64,000 nt of DNA from Nitrososphaerota archaeon (lineage in GTDB: Archaea > Thermoproteota > Nitrososphaeria > Nitrososphaerales > UBA183). A program made the position numbers and the translations under genes. The stretch lies in NCBI GenBank assembly GCA_029785685.1, contig JAFLZE010000005.1:1-64000 (forward strand), read 5' to 3'. This document shows, in pieces, positions 32,478 to 41,529 of this stretch. The notes under the pieces are model-generated. The model made no database searches. It worked only from the letters and a program-made list of their open reading frames with translations, and was not told where the DNA came from. Within the stretch, counting starts at the first letter, position 1; each line of letters starts with the position of its first letter.

Positions 32478-32888
32478 AAGGCGGCCCCCTTTCTCGCCGG
32501 CTTCAGGGTGACGCGAGTCCAGGCAAGGACAGCAAGGACAGACGGGTGTTAGGGTTCGAAGCGAAGAAGAAGCTCTCAGACGGGGTCTCGGAGTTCCTGA
32601 AGTGGCACCTGGGGCGGGCCCCCCTAATGCAACATCCCGCGCTGGCCACCAGGGCCGTCCCCGCGCTCACGGGTCGGCTCCGGGCGCGCCCTTCTAACAG
32701 GGGCAGCGACAGAAGCGGACACCGTCTAAGCTGGGGCGACTCCGGCTGTAGAGCCAGTCGGCGGGCTCCACGCCATGAACGAATTACAATCTCCTCTTCA
32801 CCGAAGCAAAAATATTCTAGACCAGGCATCCAATTGCTGCCCCATTCTTAAATCCAGAGCCCAGGAAGGGTTGAGGCGAGCATATCAA
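32478..32888 (+). other. 411-nt intergenic region
   Basis: This is the longest gap in the window. It contains a direct repeat (AAGGACAG twice at about 32525-32541), a small hairpin formed by GACT..GGCT and AGCCAGTC near 32740-32762, an A/T-rich patch AAAAATATTCTAG at about 32807-32819, and a TATA-like TTCTTAAATC at 32845-32854 for the next gene. An open frame from GTG 32546 turns Arg-rich and is not credible. No tRNA or other RNA gene is recognised. Confidence 0.4.
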
Positions 32889-33542
32889 GTGTCTGGACAA
32901 GAGGGAGAGATTCAAGCGAGGCGGCGGACTGTGGTCGTGCTGCAGGACGAGATGAGGCGGGTCCTGGACGCGACCCGGGTGCTCCTCGAGGAGTTCAACG
33001 CGATAGCGGCCGGGGAGAAGGGCCAGGTGGACGCCTCGCTGGAGAACGTGAGGAGGGCGGAGGAGGACGTGATGACGCTCAGGACGGCGCTCATCCGTGA
33101 GCTGTCCCAGGTCGGGACCCTGCTGGTCAACAGGGAGGACGTCATGCGCGGGGCCTTCGCAGTCGAGGGGATATTCGGCCACATAAACGGGGTCGCCTTC
33201 AAGATGTCCCAGCTGCAAAGGGCGTCGGCTAAGAACAAAAAGTACCGGGACTGCATAGTCGAGCTGCTCGGCCTGCTCATCGACGGCGTCTCCAAGCTCA
33301 ACGAGAGCATCAGGGCCCTCTCCATAAACACGGACCAGGCCATACACATGGCCGCCCAGGTCCAGCAGATAGAGAGCTCCATCGACACCAGGTACCGCGA
33401 CGGCGTCGCGACGGTCATGAAGACAGCGACCAACGTCAAGGAGCTCATCACCGTCAAGGACGTCCTCGAATCCATAGAGGACTGCGCGGACGTCATGCTC
33501 GTCGCCGCCAACGCGAGCACGATACTCGCGCTGGGAATGTAG
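32889..33542 (+). CDS. PhoU-like DUF47 family protein
   Basis: A 217-residue all-helical protein similar to DUF47/PhoU-like proteins, which accompany phosphate or other ion transporters and bind metal clusters. Helices show heptad-like patterning (LLEEFNAIAAGEKGQVDASL; HINGVAFKMSQLQRASAK), and the C-terminus VLESIEDCADVMLVAANAST is characteristic of the family. No Pit transporter is adjacent, so the partner is unknown. GTG 32889 is about 40 nt behind the TATA-like element at 32845; GTG 32931 is a shorter alternative. Confidence 0.72.
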   Translation: MSGQEGEIQARRRTVVVLQDEMRRVLDATRVLLEEFNAIAAGEKGQVDASLENVRRAEEDVMTLRTALIRELSQVGTLLVNREDVMRGAFAVEGIFGHINGVAFKMSQLQRASAKNKKYRDCIVELLGLLIDGVSKLNESIRALSINTDQAIHMAAQVQQIESSIDTRYRDGVATVMKTATNVKELITVKDVLESIEDCADVMLVAANASTILALGM

Positions 33543-33545
33543 GCC

Positions 33546-34103
33546 ATGCCCAAGGCCCGGGCCAGGGGCAGGCTCTTCGAGAACAGGATTGTCGTCTGGG
33601 ACGTGGAAGACTCTAGGCGGCTCTTCAAGGAAGGATACTACGGCAAACCGCTCGGGATACCGAAACCGAAGGACTTCGAGTTCGACGCCCCGCTCATCTT
33701 AGACCTCATGGAAGGGTACTACCTCTCGACGCGCAAGGTGATCGACGTCGAGGACCAGGCAGGGAAGGCGCTCACCGCGAAGCAGCTCCAAGGGGTCTGC
33801 GAGGCCTCCTACCCTGAGTTCGCGGAGAAGTTCCTGGTCTACAGGAAGCTCAGGGAGGGAGGGTATGTCGTGACGCCGGGGATCAAGTTCGGCTCCGACT
33901 TCGCCGTCTACGAGCACGGCCCTGGGATAGATCATGCCCCATACATCGTCCAGGTGATGCCCCCCGGCTCGAAGATGACCGCCACCGCAATGGTCAGGTC
34001 AGGGCGGCTGGCTACAACCGTGCGCAAGCAGTTCATCATAGCCATCCCGGACATGGAGAGGAAGTCCATAGAGTTCCTCCGCTACGACTGGTGGCGCGCG
34101 TAG
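33546..34103 (+). CDS. endA: tRNA-splicing endonuclease EndA
   Basis: EndA cuts introns from tRNA at bulge-helix-bulge motifs. The 185-residue protein has the catalytic C-terminal domain with Tyr122 (FGSDFAVYEHG), His130 (IDHAPYIV) and Lys161 (ATTVRKQFII), matching the Y-H-K triad. Its size suits the homotetramer or heterotetramer forms. It follows the DUF47 gene with 3 nt between. Its presence implies intron-containing tRNAs somewhere in the genome. Confidence 0.9.
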   Translation: MPKARARGRLFENRIVVWDVEDSRRLFKEGYYGKPLGIPKPKDFEFDAPLILDLMEGYYLSTRKVIDVEDQAGKALTAKQLQGVCEASYPEFAEKFLVYRKLREGGYVVTPGIKFGSDFAVYEHGPGIDHAPYIVQVMPPGSKMTATAMVRSGRLATTVRKQFIIAIPDMERKSIEFLRYDWWRA

Positions 34104-34112
34104 GGGCCTGGC

Positions 34113-34955
34113 ATGGGCTCGGCGGGGGTTTCGTTCGACCTGGGAGGCGCCCGGGCGGCGTCTTTCAATGTGGGGGACCTCTACCTGAGGCTTGACGAGG
34201 TCTTCGACCTGAGGGCCGACCTCGCGCCCTACTTCGGCGGGAGGGACCTGGCCGTCCCCGAGGCGTTCCCCACACAGTCGTTCTTCGTCGCGGCAGGTCC
34301 GCTGCGGGTGGTCGTGGACCCCAGCGACTACGGCAGGCTCGTCGCCCCGGACCACTTCAGGTCTCCGGAGGGCTATGCGCGCCCTCCTCCGCTGGACGCC
34401 CAGCTCTCAGCGGCCGGGGTCTCCCCCGGGTCGGTGACCCACGTGGTCGTGACCCACCTCCACTTCGACCACTACGCGGGGGTCACTAAAGGAGGCGCCC
34501 TCGCCTTCCCATCGGCGAGATACATCGTCCCTGCGAAGGACTGGGCGATGCCTGACATTGCCGAGGCCAGGAAGAAAGGGGACCGGGACGTCACCGAGAC
34601 ACTCGGGGTCGTGGAGGCCGCGGGGAGGCTGGAGCTGCTCGATGGGCCCCTCGACCTGGGGGACGGCGTGACCGTGGAGCCGTACCCTGGCGAGAGCCCC
34701 GGACACCAGGTGGTGGGGCTCCGGTCCGCCCATGATTCCTGCTACTTCGTAGGCGACCTCTACCACCTGGCGGAGGAGGTGGAGCACCCGGAGCTCGCGG
34801 CCGCCTGGGCCGACGCCAGGGCGCTGACTGCCAGCAGGCGGCGCTTCTCCGAGCGCGCGGCGGCCGAGCGGGCACTTGTCCTCCCGGGGCATCTTCCGGC
34901 GGGGAGGATCGGCTTCAGGGGGTCGGCCCCGACCTGGACCGAAGAGCCCGCGTAG
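34113..34955 (+). CDS. Metallo-beta-lactamase-fold hydrolase
   Basis: This 280-residue MBL-fold protein has the zinc motif THLHFDHYAG, later ligands in YPGESPGHQVVG and the strand FVGDLYHLAEE, with LVLPGHLPAG near the end. The pattern resembles quorum-quenching lactonases and related hydrolases, but MBL folds have many substrates, so no reaction is assigned. It starts with ATG 9 nt behind endA and precedes trmI. Confidence 0.78.
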   Translation: MGSAGVSFDLGGARAASFNVGDLYLRLDEVFDLRADLAPYFGGRDLAVPEAFPTQSFFVAAGPLRVVVDPSDYGRLVAPDHFRSPEGYARPPPLDAQLSAAGVSPGSVTHVVVTHLHFDHYAGVTKGGALAFPSARYIVPAKDWAMPDIAEARKKGDRDVTETLGVVEAAGRLELLDGPLDLGDGVTVEPYPGESPGHQVVGLRSAHDSCYFVGDLYHLAEEVEHPELAAAWADARALTASRRRFSERAAAERALVLPGHLPAGRIGFRGSAPTWTEEPA

Positions 34956-34991
34956 ACGCAAGCATATAGAACTGACACCCAGGGGCCGGCC

Positions 34992-35774
34992 GTGGATTCG
35001 ATCGGAGAAGACTCGTACCTGTTGGTGTACAGGGACAGGCGGAGGCGCTGGCTGGTCAGGCCCAAGGACACCCCGAAGCTTCACACCCACCTGGGGATAC
35101 TCGACGTGTCGTCACTGATAGGGCGGGGATACGGGATAAAGGTCACGACGACTATGGGGGACGAGCTGACGATACTCAGGCCCACCATCGAGGACATGGT
35201 GATGAAGCTCGCCAGGAAGACGCAGGTAATCTACCCCAAGGACCTCGGCCTGATGGCGCTCAAGTTGGGGGTGCACTCAGGGTCGAAGGTGATAGAGACC
35301 GGGACCGGGAGCGGTGCGACGACGGCCTTGATGGCCTACCTGGTACAGCCCAGCGGGATGGTCTACACTTACGACCTGAACCCTGAATTCCAAGGGGTGG
35401 CCAAGAAGAACATAGAGAAGCTGGGCCTGTCGCCCTATGTAACCTTCAAGGCCGGGGACTCGCGCCTCGGGTTCGAGGAGGAGGACTTCGACGCTGGGAT
35501 ACTCGACGTCGGGGACCCCTGGGAGGTGGTGCAGAGCATGAAGCGCGCCCTCAAGCCCTCAGCTTCCATGGCCGCGGTGACGCCGACGACAAACCAGGCG
35601 GAGAAGCTTGTGGCGAAGATGAAGGAGGAAGGGTTCGTCGCCATCGAGACCATGGAGATACTCCTCCGCCACCTCGAGGCGAGGGTGGGCATGACCCGGC
35701 CCTCCAACATAATGGTGGGGCACACGGCCTACCTTACCTTCGGGAGAGCCACACGGTCGGCGGCCTCATCGTAA
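34992..35774 (+). CDS. trmI: tRNA (adenine-N1)-methyltransferase TrmI
   Basis: TrmI methylates A58 (and A57 in some archaea) of tRNA using SAM. The 260-residue protein shows the N-terminal TrmI domain, RPTIEDMVMKLARKTQVIYP, the SAM loop VIETGTGSGATTALMAYL, and the acidic motif DAGILDVGDPWEVV. GTG 34992 lies 28 nt or so behind the TATA-like GCATATAG near 34963-34970. Length matches tetrameric archaeal TrmI. Confidence 0.88.
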   Translation: MDSIGEDSYLLVYRDRRRRWLVRPKDTPKLHTHLGILDVSSLIGRGYGIKVTTTMGDELTILRPTIEDMVMKLARKTQVIYPKDLGLMALKLGVHSGSKVIETGTGSGATTALMAYLVQPSGMVYTYDLNPEFQGVAKKNIEKLGLSPYVTFKAGDSRLGFEEEDFDAGILDVGDPWEVVQSMKRALKPSASMAAVTPTTNQAEKLVAKMKEEGFVAIETMEILLRHLEARVGMTRPSNIMVGHTAYLTFGRATRSAASS

Positions 35775-35810
35775 TAGTTTTAAGCCCAACCCGGTCGCGC
35801 AGCCCAGTAA

Positions 35811-36437
35811 TTGAGCAGCAGGGAACGCAACGAAGACATCGCGACATTGCTCTACATGGTGCCGTTCGCTGTCAGCGGGGTCTACGGCCTCGCCGTCTGG
35901 TTCCAGCAGGGGATCTCTGCCATCCTCCCGTCGCGCGTGTATCTCGCGGTCACCCAGAGCCCCGAGGTCTTCGTCATCGGCTCCCTGGCGGTGCTGGCCG
36001 GCGTGGTGATGGAGATCCACGAGACAGACGCAACCCAGAGGCGCGCGATGGTGGGCTCGCTGGGGACTACCCTGCAGACGATAGCCGTGGCGAGCGTCTT
36101 CTTCGCCCTGGTGGGGACGTTCTACTCCAACGGCGCCAACGTCGCCGCCGCTGTGGGTGACTTCATGGGCGGGAAGTACAACCTCATCTTCCCTGCGATA
36201 ATGATCCTCATGAGCTACCTCATCACCGTCCCGCTCCGGTTCTCAGCCCTAGCCAAGAGTAAGACCCTGGGCCTGGTCCTGCTGCTCCTCGTCCCCGTCG
36301 CGATTTACGAGGTCGGGAAGCGCCAGATCTACGTGGGGCTGGGTCTGGCCTTCGCCCTCCTCATCATCGGCATCATGACGTACATTCTCCCTGAAAGAGA
36401 GAAGGGCGCGGAAGAGGCCCTGGCCCGGGCGACCTGA
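35811..36437 (+). CDS. Multi-helix membrane protein of unknown function
   Basis: A 208-residue protein with about five to six membrane helices (from IATLLYMVPFAVSGVYGLAV to VGLGLAFALLIIGIMTYILP). A soluble loop contains EIHETDATQRRAMVGSLGTT. I do not recognise the family. Start is TTG 35811, about 31 nt behind the TATA-like AGTTTTAAGC (35775-35784), so the message is leaderless or nearly so. Confidence 0.65.
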   Translation: MSSRERNEDIATLLYMVPFAVSGVYGLAVWFQQGISAILPSRVYLAVTQSPEVFVIGSLAVLAGVVMEIHETDATQRRAMVGSLGTTLQTIAVASVFFALVGTFYSNGANVAAAVGDFMGGKYNLIFPAIMILMSYLITVPLRFSALAKSKTLGLVLLLLVPVAIYEVGKRQIYVGLGLAFALLIIGIMTYILPEREKGAEEALARAT

Positions 36438-36456
36438 CCGCAGACATACTGGGCCC

Positions 36457-37056
36457 ATGGCCGCCGCCATCCTGTCTCCCTTCGCCACGATCGCCGCCGC
36501 CATGTTCGTGACCGAGCTCACCGACAAGGACGCCATCCTGATCCTGGGCGTGTCGTCCAGGGGGAGGCCGGTGCTCACATTCCTGGCGGGGGTGACGGCG
36601 TTCACCCTCACCACGGGGCTGTTCGTCAGCATCGGCTCGGTCCTGGTGCTCTACGTGCCTGTCGCGTGGATCCGCCTGGCCGGCGGGGCGATGATGCTCA
36701 GCTACGGCGCCTGGGAAGCCAGGGGCCTGGTTGGCGCGAAGGTCTCAGAGATGGAGGAGTCCAGGGTGGAGAAGCGGAAGTCGGCGGCCGGCTTCTTCCT
36801 CGCGCTCGTGGGGGCCCTGGTCTTCCTCGACGTCGCAGGGGACGCCACAGAGGTCCTCACAGTCGTCCTGGTCGCCCGCTACGCAGAGCCGCTGCTCGTG
36901 TTCGGCGCGGCGTGCGCCGGCCTCTATGCCGCCACGGCCATGGAGGCCGCCCTGGGGAGCAGGCTCGGCAGGCTGCTCAGTCCGCGGAGGCTGAGGGTCC
37001 TCTCTGCGGCCGTCTTCTTCGCCCTGGGGGGTTTCATATTCCTGACGAGCCTGTGA
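36457..37056 (+). CDS. UPF0016/GDT1-like membrane transporter
   Basis: The 199-residue six-helix protein has two half-units. The first carries FVTELTDKDAILIL and the second FLDVAGDATEVLTV, reminiscent of the E-x-G-D-K-T/S motifs of GDT1/UPF0016 cation (Mn2+/Ca2+) exporters, with differences (TD for GD in the first). A cytosolic loop SEMEESRVEKRKSAAG separates the halves. The assignment is tentative; the motif duplication is seen in the sequence. Confidence 0.55.
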   Translation: MAAAILSPFATIAAAMFVTELTDKDAILILGVSSRGRPVLTFLAGVTAFTLTTGLFVSIGSVLVLYVPVAWIRLAGGAMMLSYGAWEARGLVGAKVSEMEESRVEKRKSAAGFFLALVGALVFLDVAGDATEVLTVVLVARYAEPLLVFGAACAGLYAATAMEAALGSRLGRLLSPRRLRVLSAAVFFALGGFIFLTSL

Positions 37057-37102
37057 CCGGGGGCACCTTCATTAAGAGCAGGCGGGCATGGGACCACGTT
37101 CC

Positions 37103-38545
37103 ATGTCAGGGGCGAGCCAGGAGGGCATCACAACGAAGAAGGCCGACAACTTCGACGAATGGTACACCCAGGTCGTCCTGAAGTCAGAGGTAGCCGACTA
37201 CAGCCCCGTCTCCGGGTGCGTGGTCTACAGGCCGTCCGGGTACGCCATCTGGGAGAACATCCAGAGGGAGACCGACGCCCTCTTCAAGAAGGCTGGCATC
37301 TCGAACACATACTTCCCGCTCTTCATCCCCGAGCGCCTCCTGAAGAAAGAGGCCGCGCACGTGGAGGGGTTCGCCCCAGAGGTCGCCTGGGTCACCGAGG
37401 CCGGGAGCTCGAAGCTAGACGAGAGGCTGGCCATACGCCCTACTTCGGAGTCGCTGATGTACGAGGTGGTCTCGCGCTGGATAAGGTCGTGGAGGGACCT
37501 CCCCATGAGGCTGAACCAGTGGAACAACGTGGTCCGCTGGGAGTTCAAGAACCCGGCGTTCATACTCAGGTCCAGAGAGTTCCTCTGGAACGAGGGGCAC
37601 TCGCTCTTCGCGACCAGGGAAGAGGCTGAGGCCGAGCGCGACCAGATACTCGGGATCTACCGCAAGGTGACCGAAGAGTGCCTCGCCCTGCCGGGGTACC
37701 TGGGGAAGAAGACCAGGGGGGAGACCTTCGCCGGGGCGGAGGGGACGTACAGCATCGAGCACCTATTGCCGGACGGCAAGGCCATCCAGGGGCCCGACTG
37801 GCACGCCGACGGACAGAACTTCTCGAAGGCCTTCGGGATCGTCTTCATCGACAGAGAGGGGAACAAGCAGTTCGCCTACCAGAACACCTGGGCCATCTCC
37901 ACCCGGGAGATAGGGGTCATGCTCGCTGTCCACAGCGACGACAAGGGGGCCGTGGTCCCCCCCAGGCTGGCGGCGATCCAAGTCGTCCTCGTCCCCATAG
38001 TCAACGACGAGAGCAAGCAGGTCGTCCTCGCCGAGGCGAGGAAGCTGATGGACTCGCTCTCCGGGTTCAGGTCCCGCTTTGACGACAGGGACCACCTCAC
38101 CCCCGGCAGGAAGTTCAACGAGTGGGAGCTCAAGGGGGTCCCGCTGCGGATCGAGTTCGGGCCCAGGGACATGAGGGAGGGGCAGGCAGTCCTGGTCAGG
38201 AGGGACACCGGAGGGAAGAGGACCGTCAAGGCAGCCGCCCTGGCGGCCGAGGTCTCCAAGGAGCTGGAAGACATCCAGTCCAACCTGTTCGCCAGGGCTG
38301 CGGAGGCGCTCAGGAAGAACACCCACGACGCGCGGACCCTGGACGAGCTGAAGACGGTGATGGCGGAGGAAGGGGGGATCGTGCGCATCCGATGGTGCGG
38401 GGACGCCAACTGCGAGGCGAAGGCGCGGGGTGCGGCCGGGGGGAAGATACTCAACGTCCCGCTGGAGCAGGAGCCTGGGAAGGGGGGGTGCGTCGCCTGC
38501 GGCGAGCCCGCCCCGGTGGTCGCGCTCTACGGCAAGTCCTACTAG
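37103..38545 (+). CDS. proS: Prolyl-tRNA synthetase (archaeal type)
   Basis: This 480-residue class II synthetase attaches proline to tRNA-Pro. It shows motif 2 NVVRWEFKNPAFILRSREFLW, motif 3 around NTWAISTREIGVMLAVHSDD, the anticodon-binding domain, and the archaeal/eukaryal C-terminal zinc domain ending GKSY with CGDANCEAKA and CVACGE. ATG 37103 is about 30 nt from the TATA-like TTCATTAAG (37068-37076); ATG 37088 is closer to it and less likely. Confidence 0.93.
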   Translation: MSGASQEGITTKKADNFDEWYTQVVLKSEVADYSPVSGCVVYRPSGYAIWENIQRETDALFKKAGISNTYFPLFIPERLLKKEAAHVEGFAPEVAWVTEAGSSKLDERLAIRPTSESLMYEVVSRWIRSWRDLPMRLNQWNNVVRWEFKNPAFILRSREFLWNEGHSLFATREEAEAERDQILGIYRKVTEECLALPGYLGKKTRGETFAGAEGTYSIEHLLPDGKAIQGPDWHADGQNFSKAFGIVFIDREGNKQFAYQNTWAISTREIGVMLAVHSDDKGAVVPPRLAAIQVVLVPIVNDESKQVVLAEARKLMDSLSGFRSRFDDRDHLTPGRKFNEWELKGVPLRIEFGPRDMREGQAVLVRRDTGGKRTVKAAALAAEVSKELEDIQSNLFARAAEALRKNTHDARTLDELKTVMAEEGGIVRIRWCGDANCEAKARGAAGGKILNVPLEQEPGKGGCVACGEPAPVVALYGKSY

Positions 38546-39456
38546 GCCATCGGCACGGTGGCGACGGGGTCCGCGGCCGAATAGAGCCTGACCGAAGTCT
38601 CGTCGACGCTCATGGGGAGGTCCACCTTCGCCAAGGCTATCATCTGGAGCGAAAGGGAAGACGCCGCTATCCCGAAGCAGGCGCTCCGGAGGAAGTCCCT
38701 GCTCTTGAGGTACCAGGCGACGGTCGCGCCGCTCAGCACGTCGCCTGCGCCGGTGCTGTCGAGGACCGGGGACTTGGGGACCCCCACCCGGTAGACCCTG
38801 GAGCCGTCGAGGACGTAGCACGAGTCCCCGCCCTGGGTGACGATCCCTTTCCTTACCCCGAGGGCGGATATCTTGCCGAGGGCCTCCACCGGGTCCCTCC
38901 TCCCGGTGAGCATCTCCGCCTCGGTCCTATCCATCTTCACAGCGTGGACCCTGGAGAGCATCTTCGGGTCCCTTGGTGGGGCGAACGCCACCGTCCCGTC
39001 GGCGCCGAAGGACCTGACGAAGCCCTGCGGGTCGAGGAAGACGAACTCGCTGCGGGAGGCTATCTCGTCCAAGAGGGCCGGCGACACCTCTCCGGCGACG
39101 GGGCTGACCAGGGCGGCGTTGAATCTCGTGTCCGGAGGGATCTGCGCGGAGCTCACGTCGTCGCACCTGCTGGTCAGCCTGAGGGTCCTCGTCCCGGCGC
39201 TGTTGCCTACGCTGAACCTCGTGGTCGGCTTCGTCGGGCTCCTGTCAGCGGCCCTGAGCACCACCCCGTTCCTCATCAGCCACACCGCCTGGTCGTCTGG
39301 GAAGTCGGCGCCCACCCTCGTCAGAGGGATCACTTCGTTGCCGAACCTGGAGCAGAGCAGTCCAGCGTAGGACGGCGGGCCGCCCACCGACATCACCTGG
39401 CGCGTCGGCAGCTGGATCGTGTCAATGGTTACGAAGCCGGCGACCAGGACCTTCAT
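38542..39456 (-). CDS. PfkB-family carbohydrate kinase
   Basis: The 304-residue protein belongs to the ribokinase/PfkB superfamily: VMSVGGPPSYAG near the N-terminus is the substrate Gly-Gly region and VLDSTGAGDVLSGATVAWYL holds the anion hole and catalytic Asp. The sugar or nucleoside substrate is unknown. It overlaps proS convergently by 4 nt. A TATA box GATAAAACC (minus, about 39475-39484) is 24 nt from the ATG. Confidence 0.82.
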   Translation of the reverse strand: MKVLVAGFVTIDTIQLPTRQVMSVGGPPSYAGLLCSRFGNEVIPLTRVGADFPDDQAVWLMRNGVVLRAADRSPTKPTTRFSVGNSAGTRTLRLTSRCDDVSSAQIPPDTRFNAALVSPVAGEVSPALLDEIASRSEFVFLDPQGFVRSFGADGTVAFAPPRDPKMLSRVHAVKMDRTEAEMLTGRRDPVEALGKISALGVRKGIVTQGGDSCYVLDGSRVYRVGVPKSPVLDSTGAGDVLSGATVAWYLKSRDFLRSACFGIAASSLSLQMIALAKVDLPMSVDETSVRLYSAADPVATVPMA

Positions 39457-39603
39457 TCGGCGCGCACCGGCTTCTAGGTTTTATCAAGATTTACGAAACG
39501 GCGGCGTGTTCCTGCCGGGGGCGCGGGGCGCTGTCCGTGAGAAGTCCGACGGAATCTTGGCGATTCGGCCACTTTATTAGACCGGCGGGGCACCACCCTG
39601 CGG

Positions 39604-40995
39604 TTGTCCTACTCCAGCAAACTGGAGGAATCAGCATGGACGTCGTCGCACAGTTGGATTTTCATCTCCTTCTCGGTGGGGATGTTGCTTGAGGCTTACA
39701 TCTACGGCTTGGGGAGTTTCGCGGCATACTGGTTCAGCGCGCTTCCTAGCCTCTTGGGCACGCTGGCCCTTGTCTGGTCCCCCCTGTGGCTGATAATCGG
39801 GATCGCGTTTGCCGGTCCACTCTCCGACGCCCTAGGACGCAGGACGACGTTCTTCCTCACGATGGCCCTTTACGCCGTAGGCTCTGTCGGAATGCTCATA
39901 AGCGGGGCGTACCAGTCCGTACTATTCTTCCTCGCCCTATTGCTCTTCGCCGCGGGGGGCGAGATGAACACCATAATGGCGGCCAACCACGAGCTGATGC
40001 CAAGGAAGTACAGGAGCAGGACCATGTTCTGGGAAATCAACTTCATCAACGTCGGGGGCGTCCTGCTCGGGATAGTGGGTATCGTCGCCGCCACCTCCTA
40101 TGGCTCCCTCGACTACTCGAGGGACATGATTGCCGTCATCTTCCTTCCACTGCTCCTGCTACTGATATACAGCAGACTGAAGATCCCCGAATCAGTGCGC
40201 TGGCTCGAAGCGAAAGGCAAGACCGCGGAGGCGGCTGCCCTGGCCCAGAAGCTGTCTGCGGGGCCGGCCAAGGACGACCCCCCGGTAGCCGCACCGGCTT
40301 TGCAGGCTGCAGCGGGGGGGAGGCGTCCATCTACCGCGACAAAGATCTTCGTGGTGACAGCCATCGCCGGAGCCAACGCCGTCGGGTTCGGACTCATGAC
40401 CTATTCTCTCGGCTACTACTACTATGCCAGCCAGATCGCGAGCATCATCCTGGTGGCGAACCTGGTGGGCTTCTTCGCAGGCGCGGTCGTGTCCATCATG
40501 GCGGAGAAGTGGAGCAGGAAGAAGGTGCTCACCTACTCGATGATAGGGACCTTCATAGTCACCTGGGGAATCTATTTCCTGAACATCTCCACCGCGGCGT
40601 TCTCTAACTCGCTGATAACATTCTACGTTGTCCTGGTCATCCTCAACGTGTTCGTGGGGGCCGGGTATCTGGCAGAAGACACCCTGAAGGGGGAGGTCTG
40701 GAACACCACGAGGAGGGGGACCCTGACGGCGCTCACCAGGTTCCTATCCATAGGGGCGGCCATCCCTGCCTACTACATCGGCCTGAGCCTCTCCGAGAAC
40801 AATTACATCCTGTTCAACGCGCTGGTCTGGACCGTCGGAATGGTCGCGGTCCTGGTCTGGCACTTCCGGGGGATCGAGACGGGCCAGGGGGTCAGCATCG
40901 CCGTCGCTTCTGGGGAGGGGCCCGTGGTCTCGCCTTCCACGCCCGCCATGGGTACGCCTGAGGCGCGGGCGCTGAACCAGCCGGACGCAAAGTAG
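39604..40995 (+). CDS. Major facilitator superfamily transporter
   Basis: A 463-residue, twelve-helix MFS protein. AGPLSDALGRRTTFFLTMAL is the loop 2-3 signature, and MAEKWSRKKVLTYSM is the equivalent in the second half, with a cytoplasmic loop in between. It resembles sugar/metabolite porters but the substrate is unclear. TTG 39604 is about 28 nt behind the TATA-like TTTATTAGAC (39573-39582). No enzymes are adjacent to hint at the cargo. Confidence 0.82.
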   Translation: MSYSSKLEESAWTSSHSWIFISFSVGMLLEAYIYGLGSFAAYWFSALPSLLGTLALVWSPLWLIIGIAFAGPLSDALGRRTTFFLTMALYAVGSVGMLISGAYQSVLFFLALLLFAAGGEMNTIMAANHELMPRKYRSRTMFWEINFINVGGVLLGIVGIVAATSYGSLDYSRDMIAVIFLPLLLLLIYSRLKIPESVRWLEAKGKTAEAAALAQKLSAGPAKDDPPVAAPALQAAAGGRRPSTATKIFVVTAIAGANAVGFGLMTYSLGYYYYASQIASIILVANLVGFFAGAVVSIMAEKWSRKKVLTYSMIGTFIVTWGIYFLNISTAAFSNSLITFYVVLVILNVFVGAGYLAEDTLKGEVWNTTRRGTLTALTRFLSIGAAIPAYYIGLSLSENNYILFNALVWTVGMVAVLVWHFRGIETGQGVSIAVASGEGPVVSPSTPAMGTPEARALNQPDAK

Positions 40996-41093
40996 AAGCC
41001 GAGACGGGCTGAGCTTTAGGAACAGACTCCAGTTCCAGGTGGCGCACCTGCTCCATAGGTTTAAAGAGGGACGGCGCGGGCGCGGACTCTGCT

Positions 41094-41369
41094 TTGTCCA
41101 AGAAGAGGAAGAGTCGAGGACGTTCCAAGGGAGGGAAGGGGCGCAGCGACACCATCTACTGCAGCAACTGCGGGGCTTCTGTCCCCAGGGACAAGGCGAA
41201 GAAGGTCACCAAGCGGACCAGCCTAGTCGAGCCGACCCTCGCCAGGGAGCTCAGGGCCGCGGGGGCATACATTGCCTCCCCCACCCAGGTGGCTTACTAC
41301 TGCGTGTCCTGCGCAGTGCACTACGGGATCGTGAAGGTCAGGGCCAAGTCCGAGCGGCGGTCCTGGTAG
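41094..41369 (+). CDS. rps26e: 30S ribosomal protein S26e
   Basis: The 91-residue protein has the Arg/Lys-rich N-terminus and zinc site of S26e: IYCSNCGASVPRDKAKKVTKR and AYYCVSCAVHYGIVKVR. S26e is found in eukaryotes and mainly in TACK archaea. TTG 41094 is the start, about 31 nt behind GGTTTAAAG (41058-41066). Length is normal for archaea. Confidence 0.9.
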   Translation: MSKKRKSRGRSKGGKGRSDTIYCSNCGASVPRDKAKKVTKRTSLVEPTLARELRAAGAYIASPTQVAYYCVSCAVHYGIVKVRAKSERRSW

Positions 41370-41529
41370 CATCCAGGCACCCGTTCTCCACCCACGCCGT
41401 CATTGCCATTCATCGCGCTGCCGCCTTAGTCGCCCGACGGCGGGCTTTCACTCGTCTCTGACTTGATCTGAGGCGCGAGCGGGGGGAGGTGCGGCCTTCC
41501 GCGGGCTGTGCCTATCTCTCGCCAGGGCG

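Noticed and set aside
32546..32851. Open frame from GTG with a plausible first 30 residues
   Set aside because: The later part is Arg/Ser-rich and it runs into the promoter of the DUF47 gene.
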